Source of the DNA: Nocardioides exalbidus
Lineage (GTDB): Bacteria > Actinomycetota > Actinomycetes > Propionibacteriales > Nocardioidaceae
NCBI RefSeq assembly: GCF_900105585.1
Contig: NZ_FNRT01000002.1
Location: 1,302,001-1,366,000, forward strand
Direction of reading: 5' to 3'
DNA: 64,000 nt
Shown here in pieces: positions 16,798 to 25,647 of this stretch; positions within the stretch are counted from its first letter, which is position 1, and each line of letters begins with the position of its first letter. The translations under genes and the position numbers were made by a program. Under the pieces are notes generated by a model, which saw nothing but the letters and a program-made list of their open reading frames with translations, searched no databases and was not told where the DNA came from.

Positions 16798-17961
16798 TCA
16801 TGCGTGCAGCGCGCGCAGCACCTCGATGAACGCGGCCTTGCCCTCGAAGCCGATGCCCGGGCGGTCGTCCAGCCGCACCCGGCCGCCCTCGACCACCGCG
16901 TCGTCGGCGAAGCCGCCGGTGGGCTGGAACTCGCCGGGGTAGGACTCGTTGCCACCGAGCTTGAGCGCGGCCGCGATGTGCAGGGAGAACTGGTGGCCGC
17001 CGTGCGGGATGCAGCGGCGCGACGACCAGCCGTGCTGGGCGAGCATGTCCTGGATCCTGCGGTACTCCACGAGCCCGTAGCCCAGCGCAGGGTCGACCTG
17101 GATCCAGTCGCGGTCGGGGCGGAGTCCGGCGTACCTCACCAGGTTGCGGGCGTCCTGGAGCGAGAAGAGGTTCTCCCCGGTGGCGATCGGGCCGCGGTAG
17201 TGCTCGGCCAGGGTGGCGTTGAGGTGGAAGTCGAGCGGGTCGCCGACCTCCTCGTACCAGAACAGGCCGTACTGCTCGATCTCGCGGGCGTAGAGCAGGG
17301 CGGCGTCGAGGTCGAAGCGACCGTTGACGTCGACGGCCAGCCGCGAGCCGTCGCCGCCGAGCACCTCGAGGACGGCCTCGATCCGACGGAGGTCGTCGAC
17401 CAGGTCGTTGCCGATCTTCATCTTGACCACCTCGTAGCCCGCGTCGAGGAAGCCGCGCATCTCGGCCTGCAGGTCGGCGTGGGTCTTGCCGGGCGCGTAG
17501 TAGCCGCCGGCCGCGTAGACGAACACGGACTCGTCGCTCGTGCCGTCGCCGTAGTGCTCGGCGATCCAGCGGTGGAGCGGCACGCCGGCGACCTTGGCGG
17601 CCAGGTCGTGCAGCGCCATGTCCACGACGCCGACCGCGACGGACCGCTCGCCGTGGCCGCCGGGCTTCTCGTTGCGCATCATCACGTCCCACGCGGCGCT
17701 CGGCGACAGCCCGCCTGCCTCGTCGAGCAGGTCGTCGGCCGGCGCCGCCATCAGCCGCGGGAGGATCCGGCGCCGCAGGATCTCGCCCGCGGAGTAGCGG
17801 CCGTTGGAGTTGAAGCCGTAGCCGACGAGCGGCTTGCCGTCGACCACCACGTCACTCACCAGCGCGAGGACCGAGCAGTCCATCTGGCTGAAGTCGATGA
17901 AGGCGTTGCTCATCGACGAGCTGATCGGGATGGTGCCCTCGTGGGCGGAGACGATCCTCAT
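16798..17961 (-). CDS. tarD: D(-)-tartrate dehydratase, enolase superfamily
   Basis: 387-residue member of the mandelate racemase subgroup. It closely resembles the characterised D-tartrate dehydratase pattern: NAYIDF/NAFIDF start, GYGFNSNGRY, EKPGGHGERSVAVG, VFVYAAGGYY, VVKMKIG (KxK catalytic Lys), VDVNGRF and WYEEVGDPLD metal ligands, TGENLF, and CIPHGGHQ with the catalytic His. Converts D-tartrate to oxaloacetate. A divergent GntR regulator and paired TCTTATAAGA sites indicate substrate-controlled expression. GGGAG lies 6 nt before the ATG. Confidence 0.87.
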   Translation of the reverse strand: MRIVSAHEGTIPISSSMSNAFIDFSQMDCSVLALVSDVVVDGKPLVGYGFNSNGRYSAGEILRRRILPRLMAAPADDLLDEAGGLSPSAAWDVMMRNEKPGGHGERSVAVGVVDMALHDLAAKVAGVPLHRWIAEHYGDGTSDESVFVYAAGGYYAPGKTHADLQAEMRGFLDAGYEVVKMKIGNDLVDDLRRIEAVLEVLGGDGSRLAVDVNGRFDLDAALLYAREIEQYGLFWYEEVGDPLDFHLNATLAEHYRGPIATGENLFSLQDARNLVRYAGLRPDRDWIQVDPALGYGLVEYRRIQDMLAQHGWSSRRCIPHGGHQFSLHIAAALKLGGNESYPGEFQPTGGFADDAVVEGGRVRLDDRPGIGFEGKAAFIEVLRALHA

Positions 17962-17975
17962 GCGTTGCTCCCAAG

Positions 17976-17985
17976 TCTTATAAGA
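17976..17985. promoter_or_regulatory. GntR operator, tarD side
   Basis: Perfect palindrome TCTTATAAGA, 14 nt upstream of the tarD ATG and overlapping a -10-like TATAAG on the minus strand. Identical to the second copy at 18032-18041. Confidence 0.7.
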
Positions 17986-18031
17986 TGTCAGATCTCGAGG
18001 GTGCCATGCCTACCGCGCTTTCGCCAATCGG

Positions 18032-18041
18032 TCTTATAAGA
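18032..18041. promoter_or_regulatory. GntR operator, gntR side
   Basis: Second perfect copy of TCTTATAAGA, centred 56 bp from the first. TAAGAT (18037-18042) ends 6 nt before the regulator GTG start, so binding would cover the -10 of a leaderless gene. Confidence 0.7.
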
Positions 18042-18048
18042 TCGATGG

Positions 18049-18702
18049 GTGCCCGCCCACACGTTCACCAGCAAGGCCGACGTCGCCTACGCCGAGATCC
18101 GGCAGCGGATCCTCGACGGCCGGCTGGAGGCGGGGTCGCGGCTGCCGCAGTACGAGCTCGCCGACGACCTGGGCATCAGCATCACGCCGCTGCGGGAGGC
18201 CGTACGCCGACTCAGCGGGGAGGGCTGGATCATCCTCGACACGCACCGCAACTCGCGGGTCGCCGAGCTCGACCTCGGCCAGGCCCGGCAGCTGCTCGAG
18301 GCCCGCCGCGCGCTGGAGCCCGCCGCCGTCGCGCTGGCAGCCGAGCGCCGTACGGACGCGGACGTCGTACTCATGCAGGCGGCGCTCACGCGCCTCAAGC
18401 CCGTCACCCGGAAGTGGGGCGAGGCCGCGCTGACCGCGCACCGCGACGTGCACCGGGCGTTGTACGCCGCCTCCCACAACGAGGTCGTGACCCGGATGCT
18501 GGACGACCTCTGGGACAAGTCCGACCGCTACCGCCGCGTCGGCCTCCAGAAGCCGCCGGGCGGCGAGGACCGCACCCGCGACTTCGAGGAGCACCACGAG
18601 CTCGTCCGCCTCGTCGTCGCCGGTGACGGCCCGGCCGCCTCCGCGCTGATGACGTCGCACATCGACCACAGCCTGGCGGCCACCGCGCTGGCCGACTCCT
18701 GA
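18049..18702 (+). CDS. GntR family regulator, FCD (FadR/VanR) subfamily
   Basis: 217-residue repressor: N-terminal winged HTH (AYAEIRQRILDGRLEAGSRL...DDLGISITPLREAVRRL) and an all-helical FCD domain with His and Asp metal ligands (HRDVHRALY, FEEHHELV, HIDHSL) that usually bind a carboxylic acid. Start GTG 18049 lies just after the operator palindrome. Divergent from tarD, so it most likely senses tartrate or a related hydroxy acid and controls both genes. Confidence 0.9.
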   Translation: MPAHTFTSKADVAYAEIRQRILDGRLEAGSRLPQYELADDLGISITPLREAVRRLSGEGWIILDTHRNSRVAELDLGQARQLLEARRALEPAAVALAAERRTDADVVLMQAALTRLKPVTRKWGEAALTAHRDVHRALYAASHNEVVTRMLDDLWDKSDRYRRVGLQKPPGGEDRTRDFEEHHELVRLVVAGDGPAASALMTSHIDHSLAATALADS

Positions 18703-18720
18703 CCTCTCGCTGTCCAGCGG

Positions 18721-19188
18721 TCAGGCAGGGTCGGTCACGTCGGCGACCTGCGCGCCGAAGTGGCGTACGACGTCGTCGGCCGCGAGCGTCGCCGCGACCC
18801 CGTGCCCGCCGGCACCGAGGGAGATGGTCCGGCCGACGATGTGCTCGTCGGCGACGACCGGCAGGTCGCCCCGGGCACCGAAGGGCGTGATCGTGCCGCG
18901 TTCGTAGCCGGTGACCTCGCGCGCGGCGTCGGCGTCGGGCATCGAGATCCGGTTGACCCCGAGGAGGGCGCGGAGCTTCGGCCAGGAGATCTGGCGGTCG
19001 CCCGGCACCAGGACGAGGAGGTGGTCGCCCTCGCCGCGGCGCACGACCATCGTCTTCACGATCGCCGACGGGTCGACACCGCGGATGGCGGCCGCCTCGG
19101 CGAGCGACCCGACGCGTCCGTGGCGGGTGATCGTGTGTGCGATCCCGGACTCGGTCAGCGCGATCGTCGCGGGGGTCTCGTCGTCCAC
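18721..19188 (-). CDS. YbaK/ProX-type aminoacyl-tRNA deacylase
   Basis: 155-residue trans-editing domain homologous to YbaK/EbsC: conserved IVKTMVVRRG with the key Lys, PGDRQISWPKLRALLG, and GYERGTITPFG. Members hydrolyse mischarged Cys- or Ala-tRNAPro; the exact specificity is not visible. GTG 19188 follows TAGGGT by 6 nt (leaderless). Confidence 0.87.
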   Translation of the reverse strand: MDDETPATIALTESGIAHTITRHGRVGSLAEAAAIRGVDPSAIVKTMVVRRGEGDHLLVLVPGDRQISWPKLRALLGVNRISMPDADAAREVTGYERGTITPFGARGDLPVVADEHIVGRTISLGAGGHGVAATLAADDVVRHFGAQVADVTDPA

Positions 19189-19194
19189 GGCTCG

Positions 19195-19200
19195 ACCCTA
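19195..19200 (-). promoter_or_regulatory. -10 hexamer of ybaK-like gene (leaderless)
   Basis: TAGGGT on the minus strand, ending 6 nt before GTG 19188. Confidence 0.5.
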
Positions 19201-19275
19201 TGCCGCGATCCGTCATCCGGAACCGCACCGATCGAGCGAGGTCGGGATGACGGACCGGAAGCCGATCGGGGTCAT

Positions 19276-19290
19276 TTGCACTGAGTGCAA
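19276..19290. promoter_or_regulatory. TetR operator upstream of tetR-mmpL
   Basis: Perfect palindrome TTGCACT-G-AGTGCAA, 10 nt before the TetR GTG start. The -10-like AACACT (19289-19294) overlaps its right edge and ends 6 nt before the start codon. Fits autorepression of the regulator-pump operon. Confidence 0.7.
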
Positions 19291-19300
19291 CACTGATGCC

Positions 19301-19984
19301 GTGACCGCCACCGACCCCGGGACCCAGCGCGACCAGCGCCACCGGGCCATCGTCGACGCCGCACGGGCCCTCGCGACCGAGCACGGCGCGCACGGCTTCA
19401 CCGTCGACCGGGTCGCGGAGCTCGCCGGCGTCTCGCGGCGGACGGTCTTCAACCACTTCCCGGGTGTCGACCACCTCCTCGTCGCGGTCTGCGAGCAGGT
19501 GCTGGCCGAGGTGACGACCGAGCTGCTCCACGGCGTCGACCGGCGCACCGCCGACCTGCCCGCCGGGCCGGAGGGCCACCGCCTCGCCCTCGACGCGCTC
19601 GGCGAGGCGGCCCGCGACGTCGACCTCGCGAGCGCGATCGTCACGATCAGCCACGTGCTCGGCGGCGCCGGCCCGGAGGACGAGCGCGCCGCCGGCATCT
19701 CCCGCTCGGCCTTCGAGCACGTCGGCGGCCGCCTGCGCGAGCGCCTCCTCGAGCGCGCGCCGGGCCTGGACCCGCTCGACCTCGAGCTCACCCTCTGCCT
19801 GCTCACCAACGGCCTCGCCCTGATGGCGGGGCACTGGCTCCGTCAGCACCCCGCGATGGCGTACGACGTCCCGCCCGGCGCCCGCGCCGACTGGGACCTG
19901 CTGCTCGACCGACTGCTCCACCGCCTCCGCGTCGGCCACGCCGGCACCACCACGACCCCCGAAAGGCCGGCCCCGCATGGCTGA
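19301..19984 (+). CDS. TetR family regulator of MMPL exporter
   Basis: 227-residue regulator with HTH GFTVDRVAELAGVSRRTVFNHFPGVDHLLVAV. GTG 19301 was chosen because the operator palindrome lies immediately upstream; in-frame ATG 19247 would translate through the operator. Its end overlaps the MMPL pump gene by 8 bases, indicating co-transcription and a role as local repressor. The ligand is probably a pump substrate (inference). Confidence 0.88.
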   Translation: MTATDPGTQRDQRHRAIVDAARALATEHGAHGFTVDRVAELAGVSRRTVFNHFPGVDHLLVAVCEQVLAEVTTELLHGVDRRTADLPAGPEGHRLALDALGEAARDVDLASAIVTISHVLGGAGPEDERAAGISRSAFEHVGGRLRERLLERAPGLDPLDLELTLCLLTNGLALMAGHWLRQHPAMAYDVPPGARADWDLLLDRLLHRLRVGHAGTTTTPERPAPHG

Positions 19985-22457
19985 GCTCCTCTACCGCCTC
20001 GGTCGCTTCGCGGCCCGCCGCCACTGGACCGTCATCGGCGCCTGGCTGGCCCTGCTGGTGCTGACGGCGGTGACCTACGTGTCGTTCGCCGGCGCGCTGT
20101 CGTCGTCGATCACGCTGCCCGACACCCCGACGACGCGGGTCTCCCAGCAGCTCGAGGACGACTTCGAGGGCACCGGCGGCGGCAACGGCGCGCTGGTCGC
20201 CGAGACGACCGACGGCTCTGCCTTCACCGCGGAGCAGGAGTCGCAGCTGGGCGACCTCTTCGACGAGGTCGCGCAGTCCGACCAGGTCGCCGACGTCACC
20301 AACCCGTTCGACACCCAGCAGCAGCTCGACGAGTCCGCGAAGCAGGTGGCCGACGGCGAGCAGCAGCTGACCGACGGCCTCGCCCAGCTCGACGCGGCCC
20401 AGGCGCAGGTCGACGCAGGGCGCGAGGCCCTCGCGGAGCAGCGTCGGCAGGCCCGCGAGAGCGGCACCCTCGCGGCCGTCCGCGAGCAGCTCGCCGCGGC
20501 CCAGCAGCAGCTCGACGACGGCCAGGCCGAGATCGACCGCAACCGCGCGAAGATCGACGAGCAGGCACCGGAGCTCGAGCTCGGCAAGACGCTGTCCGAC
20601 CTGTCGTCGCCCTACCGGTCCGTCTCCGAGGACGGCTCGGCCGCCGTCGCCAACGTGGTCTTCGAGGTCGCGACCAACGAGGTCAGCGCCGAGGCGAAGA
20701 CCGCCATCGAGGACCTGGTCGCCGACGCCGGCATCGACGGCGTCCGCGTGCTGCCGTCGCAGGAGATCGCCCAGACCGTGCCGTCGATCCTCGGCCCGGG
20801 CGAGGTCGCCGGCGTCGTCATCGCCGCGATCGTGCTGGCCGTGATGCTCGGGACGCTGATCGGCGCGGCGCTCCCGCTGCTGACCGCACTCCTCGGGGTC
20901 GGCGTCGCGTCCCTGGGCTCGCTGTCGCTGTCGGGCGTCGTCGACTTCGTCTCGGTCACGCCGGTGCTCGGCGTGATGCTCGGCCTCGCGGTCGGCATCG
21001 ACTACTCGCTCTTCATCATCAACCGCCACCGTCGCCAGCTGAAGCAGGGCGCCGACCTCCACGAGTCGATCGGGCTCGCCAACGGCACCTCCGGCAACGC
21101 GGTCGTCTTCGCCGGCATCACCGTCATCGTCGCGCTGCTCGCGCTCAACATCACCGGCATCGGCTTCCTCGGCCTGATGGGCACCGTCGGCGCGGTCGCC
21201 GTGCTCGTCGCGATCCTGATGGCCGTCACCCTCACCCCGGCGATCCTGTCGCTGGTCGGGATGCGGATCCTCCGCAAGCGGGAGCGGGCGACGCTCGCCG
21301 CCGGGCACCGCGCGGACGACGCGGCCGTCACCGACCGCGACCGGCCGATGAGCACCGCCCGCGCCTGGGGCGTGCTCGGCTTCGGCATCGCCGCCCTCCT
21401 GGTCGTCGCCGCGCCCGCGACGCAGATGCGCCTCGGCCTGCCCGACGGTGCGACCCAGCCCCCGGACTCGGCGGCCTACCAGGCCTACGAGGTGCAGGCC
21501 GAGAAGTTCGGCGACGGCTTCAACGGTCCGCTCCTGGTCGTCGCCGACCTCCCGGCGCCGATCGCCCAGGACGAGGTCCTCGCCGCGCAGGCGGCCGTCG
21601 GCAGCGCTATGGGCGACCTCGGCGACGTGGTGGCCGTCGTCCCCATCGGGGCGTCGAAGGACCGCGACGCCCTCGCGTTCCAGGTCATCCCCGAGCGGTG
21701 GCCCTCGAGCGAGTCGACCGAGGCGCTGGTGCACGACCTGCGCGACATGACCCCCGAGACCGACGGCGGTGTCGCGACCCTCGGCGTGGCGGGCAACGCC
21801 AGCGCCAACATCGACATCTCCGAGCAGCTCTCCGGCGTGCTCCCGCTCTACCTCGTGCTCGTCGTCGGGCTCTCGCTGCTCATCCTGGTCATCGTGTTCC
21901 GCTCGATCCTGGTGCCGCTGACCGCGACGCTCGGGTTCGTGCTCTCGCTGCTGGCGGCCTTCGGCGGCATCACCGCGATCTTCCAGATCGGCTTCCTCTC
22001 CGACCTCTTCGGCGTCCACGAGCCCGGCCCCGTGCTGAGCTTCCTGCCGATCATCGCCACCGGCATCCTGTTCGGGCTGGCGATGGACTACCAGCTCTTC
22101 CTGGTGTCGGGGATGCGCGAGTCCTACGCCCACGGCGCGCCCGCCCGCGTCGCCGTCCAGCACGGCCTGCGCGCCGGGCGGTCGGTCGTCACGGCCGCCG
22201 CGATCATCATGATCTCGGTCTTCGCGGGCTTCGTCTTCTCCCACGACTCGACCATCAAGCCGATCGGTTTCGGGCTCGCCTTCGGCGTCCTGCTCGATGC
22301 CTTCGTGGTGCGGATGCTGCTCATCCCGGCCGCGATGCACCTGCTCGGCGACAAGGCGTGGTGGCTCCCGGGGTGGCTCGACCGGATCCTGCCGGACGTC
22401 GACGTGGAGGGCGCGAAGCTCGAGCGGTCACACCCGGCGGCGTCCTCCGGCGACTAG
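19977..22457 (+). CDS. MMPL family RND transporter
   Basis: 826-residue inner-membrane transporter of the MmpL/RND class, exporting lipids or hydrophobic drugs by proton motive force. Two repeats each carry the transmembrane signature: GIDYSLFIINRHR and AMDYQLFLVSGMRE. An unusual feature is a long Gln/Ala-rich heptad-like stretch at about residues 105-195 in the first periplasmic domain (QQQLDESAKQVADGEQQL and onward), likely a coiled coil. About 11-12 membrane helices. Regulated by the co-transcribed TetR. Confidence 0.92.
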   Translation: MAELLYRLGRFAARRHWTVIGAWLALLVLTAVTYVSFAGALSSSITLPDTPTTRVSQQLEDDFEGTGGGNGALVAETTDGSAFTAEQESQLGDLFDEVAQSDQVADVTNPFDTQQQLDESAKQVADGEQQLTDGLAQLDAAQAQVDAGREALAEQRRQARESGTLAAVREQLAAAQQQLDDGQAEIDRNRAKIDEQAPELELGKTLSDLSSPYRSVSEDGSAAVANVVFEVATNEVSAEAKTAIEDLVADAGIDGVRVLPSQEIAQTVPSILGPGEVAGVVIAAIVLAVMLGTLIGAALPLLTALLGVGVASLGSLSLSGVVDFVSVTPVLGVMLGLAVGIDYSLFIINRHRRQLKQGADLHESIGLANGTSGNAVVFAGITVIVALLALNITGIGFLGLMGTVGAVAVLVAILMAVTLTPAILSLVGMRILRKRERATLAAGHRADDAAVTDRDRPMSTARAWGVLGFGIAALLVVAAPATQMRLGLPDGATQPPDSAAYQAYEVQAEKFGDGFNGPLLVVADLPAPIAQDEVLAAQAAVGSAMGDLGDVVAVVPIGASKDRDALAFQVIPERWPSSESTEALVHDLRDMTPETDGGVATLGVAGNASANIDISEQLSGVLPLYLVLVVGLSLLILVIVFRSILVPLTATLGFVLSLLAAFGGITAIFQIGFLSDLFGVHEPGPVLSFLPIIATGILFGLAMDYQLFLVSGMRESYAHGAPARVAVQHGLRAGRSVVTAAAIIMISVFAGFVFSHDSTIKPIGFGLAFGVLLDAFVVRMLLIPAAMHLLGDKAWWLPGWLDRILPDVDVEGAKLERSHPAASSGD

Positions 22458-22819
22458 TGCCAGCCGAGCTCGCGCAGCCGCTCGTCCGAGAGCCCGAACG
22501 CGTGCCCGACCTCGTGGCCGAGCACCTTCAGCACCCGCGCCGGTACGTCCTCCGCGTCGCGGCAGGTGGCCAGGATCGGCAGCCGGTAGAGGGTGATCGT
22601 GTCGGGCATCGAGCCGGGCGGGCGGCCGCCGTAGCGGGTGCGCGGGACGCCGCGGTAGAGACCGAGCAGCGTCCGCCCGGGGCCGACCATCTCGGCCGGC
22701 GGCCGGTCGTCGACGGTGATGACGATGTCCTCGACGAAGTGCTCGACCCACTCCGGCAGCTCGTCGATCGCGTCACGCACGAGGTCGTCGAACGCCTCCG
22801 CCGACACCAGCTCGTCCAC
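22454..22819 (-). CDS. Minimal zincin metallopeptidase-family protein (DUF1025/TTHA0227-like)
   Basis: 121-residue protein with the zinc motif [12 protein letters not shown]102, E103, H106 and D112 match HExxHxxGxxD of very short predicted metallopeptidases. Acidic N terminus, no signal peptide. The physiological substrate is unknown. GTG 22819 follows TAGGCT by 6 nt. Its stop overlaps the MMPL stop; it is divergent from the HAD phosphatase. Confidence 0.87.
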   Translation of the reverse strand: MDELVSAEAFDDLVRDAIDELPEWVEHFVEDIVITVDDRPPAEMVGPGRTLLGLYRGVPRTRYGGRPPGSMPDTITLYRLPILATCRDAEDVPARVLKVLGHEVGHAFGLSDERLRELGWH

Positions 22820-22825
22820 GTTTCG

Positions 22826-22831
22826 AGCCTA
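22826..22831 (-). promoter_or_regulatory. -10 hexamer of zincin gene (leaderless)
   Basis: TAGGCT on the minus strand ends 6 nt before GTG 22819; part of a 41-bp divergent promoter region. Confidence 0.5.
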
Positions 22832-22848
22832 CGTCGGTCGACCTCGGC

Positions 22849-22854
22849 CAGACT
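22849..22854 (+). promoter_or_regulatory. -10 hexamer of HAD gene (leaderless)
   Basis: CAGACT ends 6 nt before GTG 22861. Weak hexamer but the spacing equals that of the divergent neighbour. Confidence 0.4.
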
Positions 22855-22860
22855 GTCCCC

Positions 22861-23673
22861 GTGACCGACACCCCGCGCCCCGTGCTGACCTGGCTCACCG
22901 ACATGGATGGCGTCCTCGTCCGCGAGGAGGACCCGATCCCCGGCGCCAAGGAGTTCATCGCCGCGCTGCGCGACCAGGACATCCCGTTCCTCGTCCTCAC
23001 CAACAACTCGATCTTCACCCCGCGCGACCTGCGGGTGCGGCTGCTCCGCAGCAGCGGGATCGACGTGCCGGAGGACCGGATCTGGACCTCGGCGCTCGCG
23101 ACCGCGCAGTTCCTCGACGACCAGCGCCCGGGCGGGTCGGCCTACGTCGTGGGCGAGTCCGGCCTCACTGCGGCAGTGCACGACATCGGCTACGTGATGA
23201 CCGACCGGGACCCCGACTACGTCGTCCTCGGCGAGACCCGGACCTACTCGTTCGAGGCGATCACCCGGGCCATCCGCCTCGTCAACGACGGCGCCCGGTT
23301 CATCGCGACCAACCCCGACCCGAGCGGTCCGAGCGCGCAGGGCATGCTGCCCGCGACGGGCTCGGTGGCCGCGCTGATCAGCACCGCGACGGGTCGCCAG
23401 CCGTACTTCATCGGCAAGCCCAACCCGCTCATGATGCGCAGCGCGCTCAACCGGCTCGAGGCGCACTCCGAGACGACCGTGATGATCGGCGACCGGATGG
23501 ACACCGACATCATCAGCGGCCTCGAGGCCGGCCTCCGCACGATCCTGGTCGCGACGGGCGCGACCGAGCGGCACCAGGTGGAGGGCTTTCCCTACCGCCC
23601 CACCCGCGTGGTCGACTCGATCGCCGACGTGGTCTCGCTGGTGCACGAGTTCTTCCGGCCCGAGGACGTCTGA
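22861..23673 (+). CDS. HAD-IIA family phosphatase (NagD-like)
   Basis: 270-residue cytosolic hydrolase. Motif I TDMDGVL holds the nucleophile Asp; motif II VLTNNS; motif III lysine in [11 protein letters not shown]; motif [10 protein letters not shown]. The order and NagD-type cap (IIA) suggest a sugar-phosphate or nucleotide phosphatase; the substrate is not determinable. Convergent with the MFS-spermidine synthase fusion. Confidence 0.92.
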   Translation: MTDTPRPVLTWLTDMDGVLVREEDPIPGAKEFIAALRDQDIPFLVLTNNSIFTPRDLRVRLLRSSGIDVPEDRIWTSALATAQFLDDQRPGGSAYVVGESGLTAAVHDIGYVMTDRDPDYVVLGETRTYSFEAITRAIRLVNDGARFIATNPDPSGPSAQGMLPATGSVAALISTATGRQPYFIGKPNPLMMRSALNRLEAHSETTVMIGDRMDTDIISGLEAGLRTILVATGATERHQVEGFPYRPTRVVDSIADVVSLVHEFFRPEDV

Positions 23674-23676
23674 GGG

Positions 23677-25164
23677 TCACTGGCGGTAGGGCGTCAGCAG
23701 CTGGTCGACCGGCGCGAAGTCGTCGGTGAGGAGCGGCGCGTCGCCGAACCACGCGGCCAGGTCGTCGCCGGCGAGCGAGCCCCAGTCGAGGTCCCGCTCC
23801 GCGGCTCGTGCCTCGACGGCAGCGAGGTCGACGGGCTGCTGCGAGGCCACGACCACGAGGTTCCCGCCACCCGTGCCGGCGAGCACCTCGGGCGCGGCCA
23901 ACAGGGCGACCTCGTCGAACACCTCGGCCGTCGTGCGGACGTAGGCGCGCGCGAAGGCGAGGGGTGCGTTGTCGATGACGTTGGCGACGTAGACACCGTC
24001 CGCGCCGAGCGCGCGCTCGATCCCGGCCAGCACCTCCTCGGTCGCGAGGTGCCACGGCACGCTGATCCCGCCGAAGGCGTCCCCGACGACGAGGTCGCGG
24101 CTCGCGGGCTCGAGGTCGTCGAGGGCGAGGCGGCCGTCCTCGATGCGGACGTCGGTGCTCGCCGGGAAGTCGTCGCCCAGCAGCTCGCGGTCGACCTCCA
24201 CCACGCCGCCGTCGATCTCGGAGACCAGGTTGGCCGACCCGGGCCGGGTCGCGGCGACGTACCTCGGCAGCGTCAGCCCGCCGGCGCCGAGGTAGTAGGC
24301 GTCCAGCGGATCGCCCTCGGGGAAGGCGGTGTCGACGACCGAGGCCATCGCCTGCACGTAGGAGAACTCGAGGAAGGTCGGGTCGTCGTCGACGTAGGAG
24401 TGGCGCAGTCCGTCGAGCACGAGGACCTGGCCGCTCGCGCGCAGCGGGTCGGCGTCGACGGCGAGGCAGTGGTACGTCGTCTCGGTGTCGCAGCCGCTCG
24501 GCGCGGCCGCCGCACCGAGGGCACCGAGCGCGACCACGGCAGCAGTCACGAGGTCACCGCGGCCACGGCGACCGGCGACCTGGACCAGCACCGACGTGAC
24601 GAGCAGCGCGACGCCGAGCCCGACGAGGATCCCGCTCACCGGCACCCGCGAGATCAGCACGAACCCGGTCACGACTGTCCCGAAGATCGCGCCGACCGTG
24701 CCGATGCCCGACAGGTGGCCGACGACCGACCCGGTCTCGTCGAGCGACCGCAGCCGGAGCTTGATGACGACCGGGCTCACCGCCGACAGGAGCGCGCCCG
24801 GCACGAGGATCGACAACGTGGCGGCGATCAGGAGCAGGCCCGGGTTGTCGCTCGCCGCCGAGGCGCGGACGACGGAGGGCGTCACGGCGACGGCGGCGCC
24901 CGAGATCCCGAGAAGGGGTCCGAGGAGGTGGCGCGGCGGCAGCCGGTCGGCGGCCGACCCACCCGCCCAGGTGCCGGCCGCGATCGCTGTGAGCGCGAGC
25001 CCGATGACCATCGTGTTGGTCTCGAGCGTCAGGCCGTAGTGCGGCGCCAGCAGCCGCAGCGCGACCAGCTCGACGACCAGCACGGCGGCCGACGACCCGA
25101 AGACCAGTGCTGCCGCGGCCCACGCGCCGATGCCGTACGCCGTCTCCTGCCGCTCCTCGTTCAC
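23677..25164 (-). CDS. Fused MFS/spermidine synthase-like membrane protein
   Basis: 495-residue protein: residues 1-210 contain about seven to eight membrane helices (LVFGSSAAVLVVELVALRLLAPHYG is the family signature), and the C-terminal half is a spermidine synthase-like Rossmann methyltransferase fold (YYLGAGGLTLPRYVAA, SEIDGGVVEVDRE, DLVVGDAFGG). The family is annotated as a polyamine aminopropyltransferase but catalytic Asp placement suggests an unverified function. GTG 25164 follows a weak GAGGAT by 6 nt. Confidence 0.87.
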   Translation of the reverse strand: MNEERQETAYGIGAWAAAALVFGSSAAVLVVELVALRLLAPHYGLTLETNTMVIGLALTAIAAGTWAGGSAADRLPPRHLLGPLLGISGAAVAVTPSVVRASAASDNPGLLLIAATLSILVPGALLSAVSPVVIKLRLRSLDETGSVVGHLSGIGTVGAIFGTVVTGFVLISRVPVSGILVGLGVALLVTSVLVQVAGRRGRGDLVTAAVVALGALGAAAAPSGCDTETTYHCLAVDADPLRASGQVLVLDGLRHSYVDDDPTFLEFSYVQAMASVVDTAFPEGDPLDAYYLGAGGLTLPRYVAATRPGSANLVSEIDGGVVEVDRELLGDDFPASTDVRIEDGRLALDDLEPASRDLVVGDAFGGISVPWHLATEEVLAGIERALGADGVYVANVIDNAPLAFARAYVRTTAEVFDEVALLAAPEVLAGTGGGNLVVVASQQPVDLAAVEARAAERDLDWGSLAGDDLAAWFGDAPLLTDDFAPVDQLLTPYRQ

Positions 25165-25210
25165 GCGCCGATCCTCGCAGCCCGGTCCACCGACGCCCGT
25201 GAAATCACCA

Positions 25211-25251
25211 CCGGCCCCGCGCCGCCACCCGTGGGGGAGCGTCGGGGCCGG
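25211..25251 (-). terminator. Hairpin terminator after GlsB gene
   Basis: Perfect 9-bp stem CCGGCCCCG / CGGGGCCGG just downstream of the GlsB/YeaQ stop on the minus strand, before the next leftward gene. Confidence 0.6.
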
Positions 25252-25262
25252 AGCGGCCAGCG

Positions 25263-25529
25263 TCAGACGTGGGTCTTGTTGCGACCCGTGAGCGACTCGG
25301 CGACACCGATCAGCAGGACGGCGGCGACGATCGCGACGATGGCCCCGAGGATGTTGAGCTCGAAGATGTCACCCGTGCCGAGCGCGCTGGCGACGACGCC
25401 ACCGATCAGCGAACCGACGACGCCGAGGCCGAGGGTCGCGAGGATGCTGAGGTTCTGCTTGCCGGGCTTGATCAGCCGGGCCAGGGCTCCGACGACGAGC
25501 CCGAAGACGAGGAAACCGATGATGGCCAT
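25263..25529 (-). CDS. GlsB/YeaQ/YmgE family stress membrane protein
   Basis: 88-residue protein with three hydrophobic segments and the family glycine-rich pattern (IGFLVFGLVVGALARLIKPGK; GLGVVGSLIGGVVASALG). Small integral-membrane proteins of this family are induced by stress; mechanism unknown. AGGAG lies 7 nt before the ATG, unlike many leaderless neighbours. Confidence 0.9.
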   Translation of the reverse strand: MAIIGFLVFGLVVGALARLIKPGKQNLSILATLGLGVVGSLIGGVVASALGTGDIFELNILGAIVAIVAAVLLIGVAESLTGRNKTHV

Positions 25530-25647
25530 GATGAGTGCTCCTGTGGCTCGAGTGGTGGGAGCGGTGGCTCCCTTGTTTCCAGCATAGTTCGCAGCCCCGC
25601 GCTACCCATCGGGGTGAGCCCCGGGATCGACCCCGGGGTGACGGCCC

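Noticed and set aside
19803..22340. An 845-residue minus-strand open frame opposite the MMPL pump.
   Set aside because: His/Asp/Arg/Glu repetitive composition typical of a shadow; MMPL motifs are clear on the plus strand.
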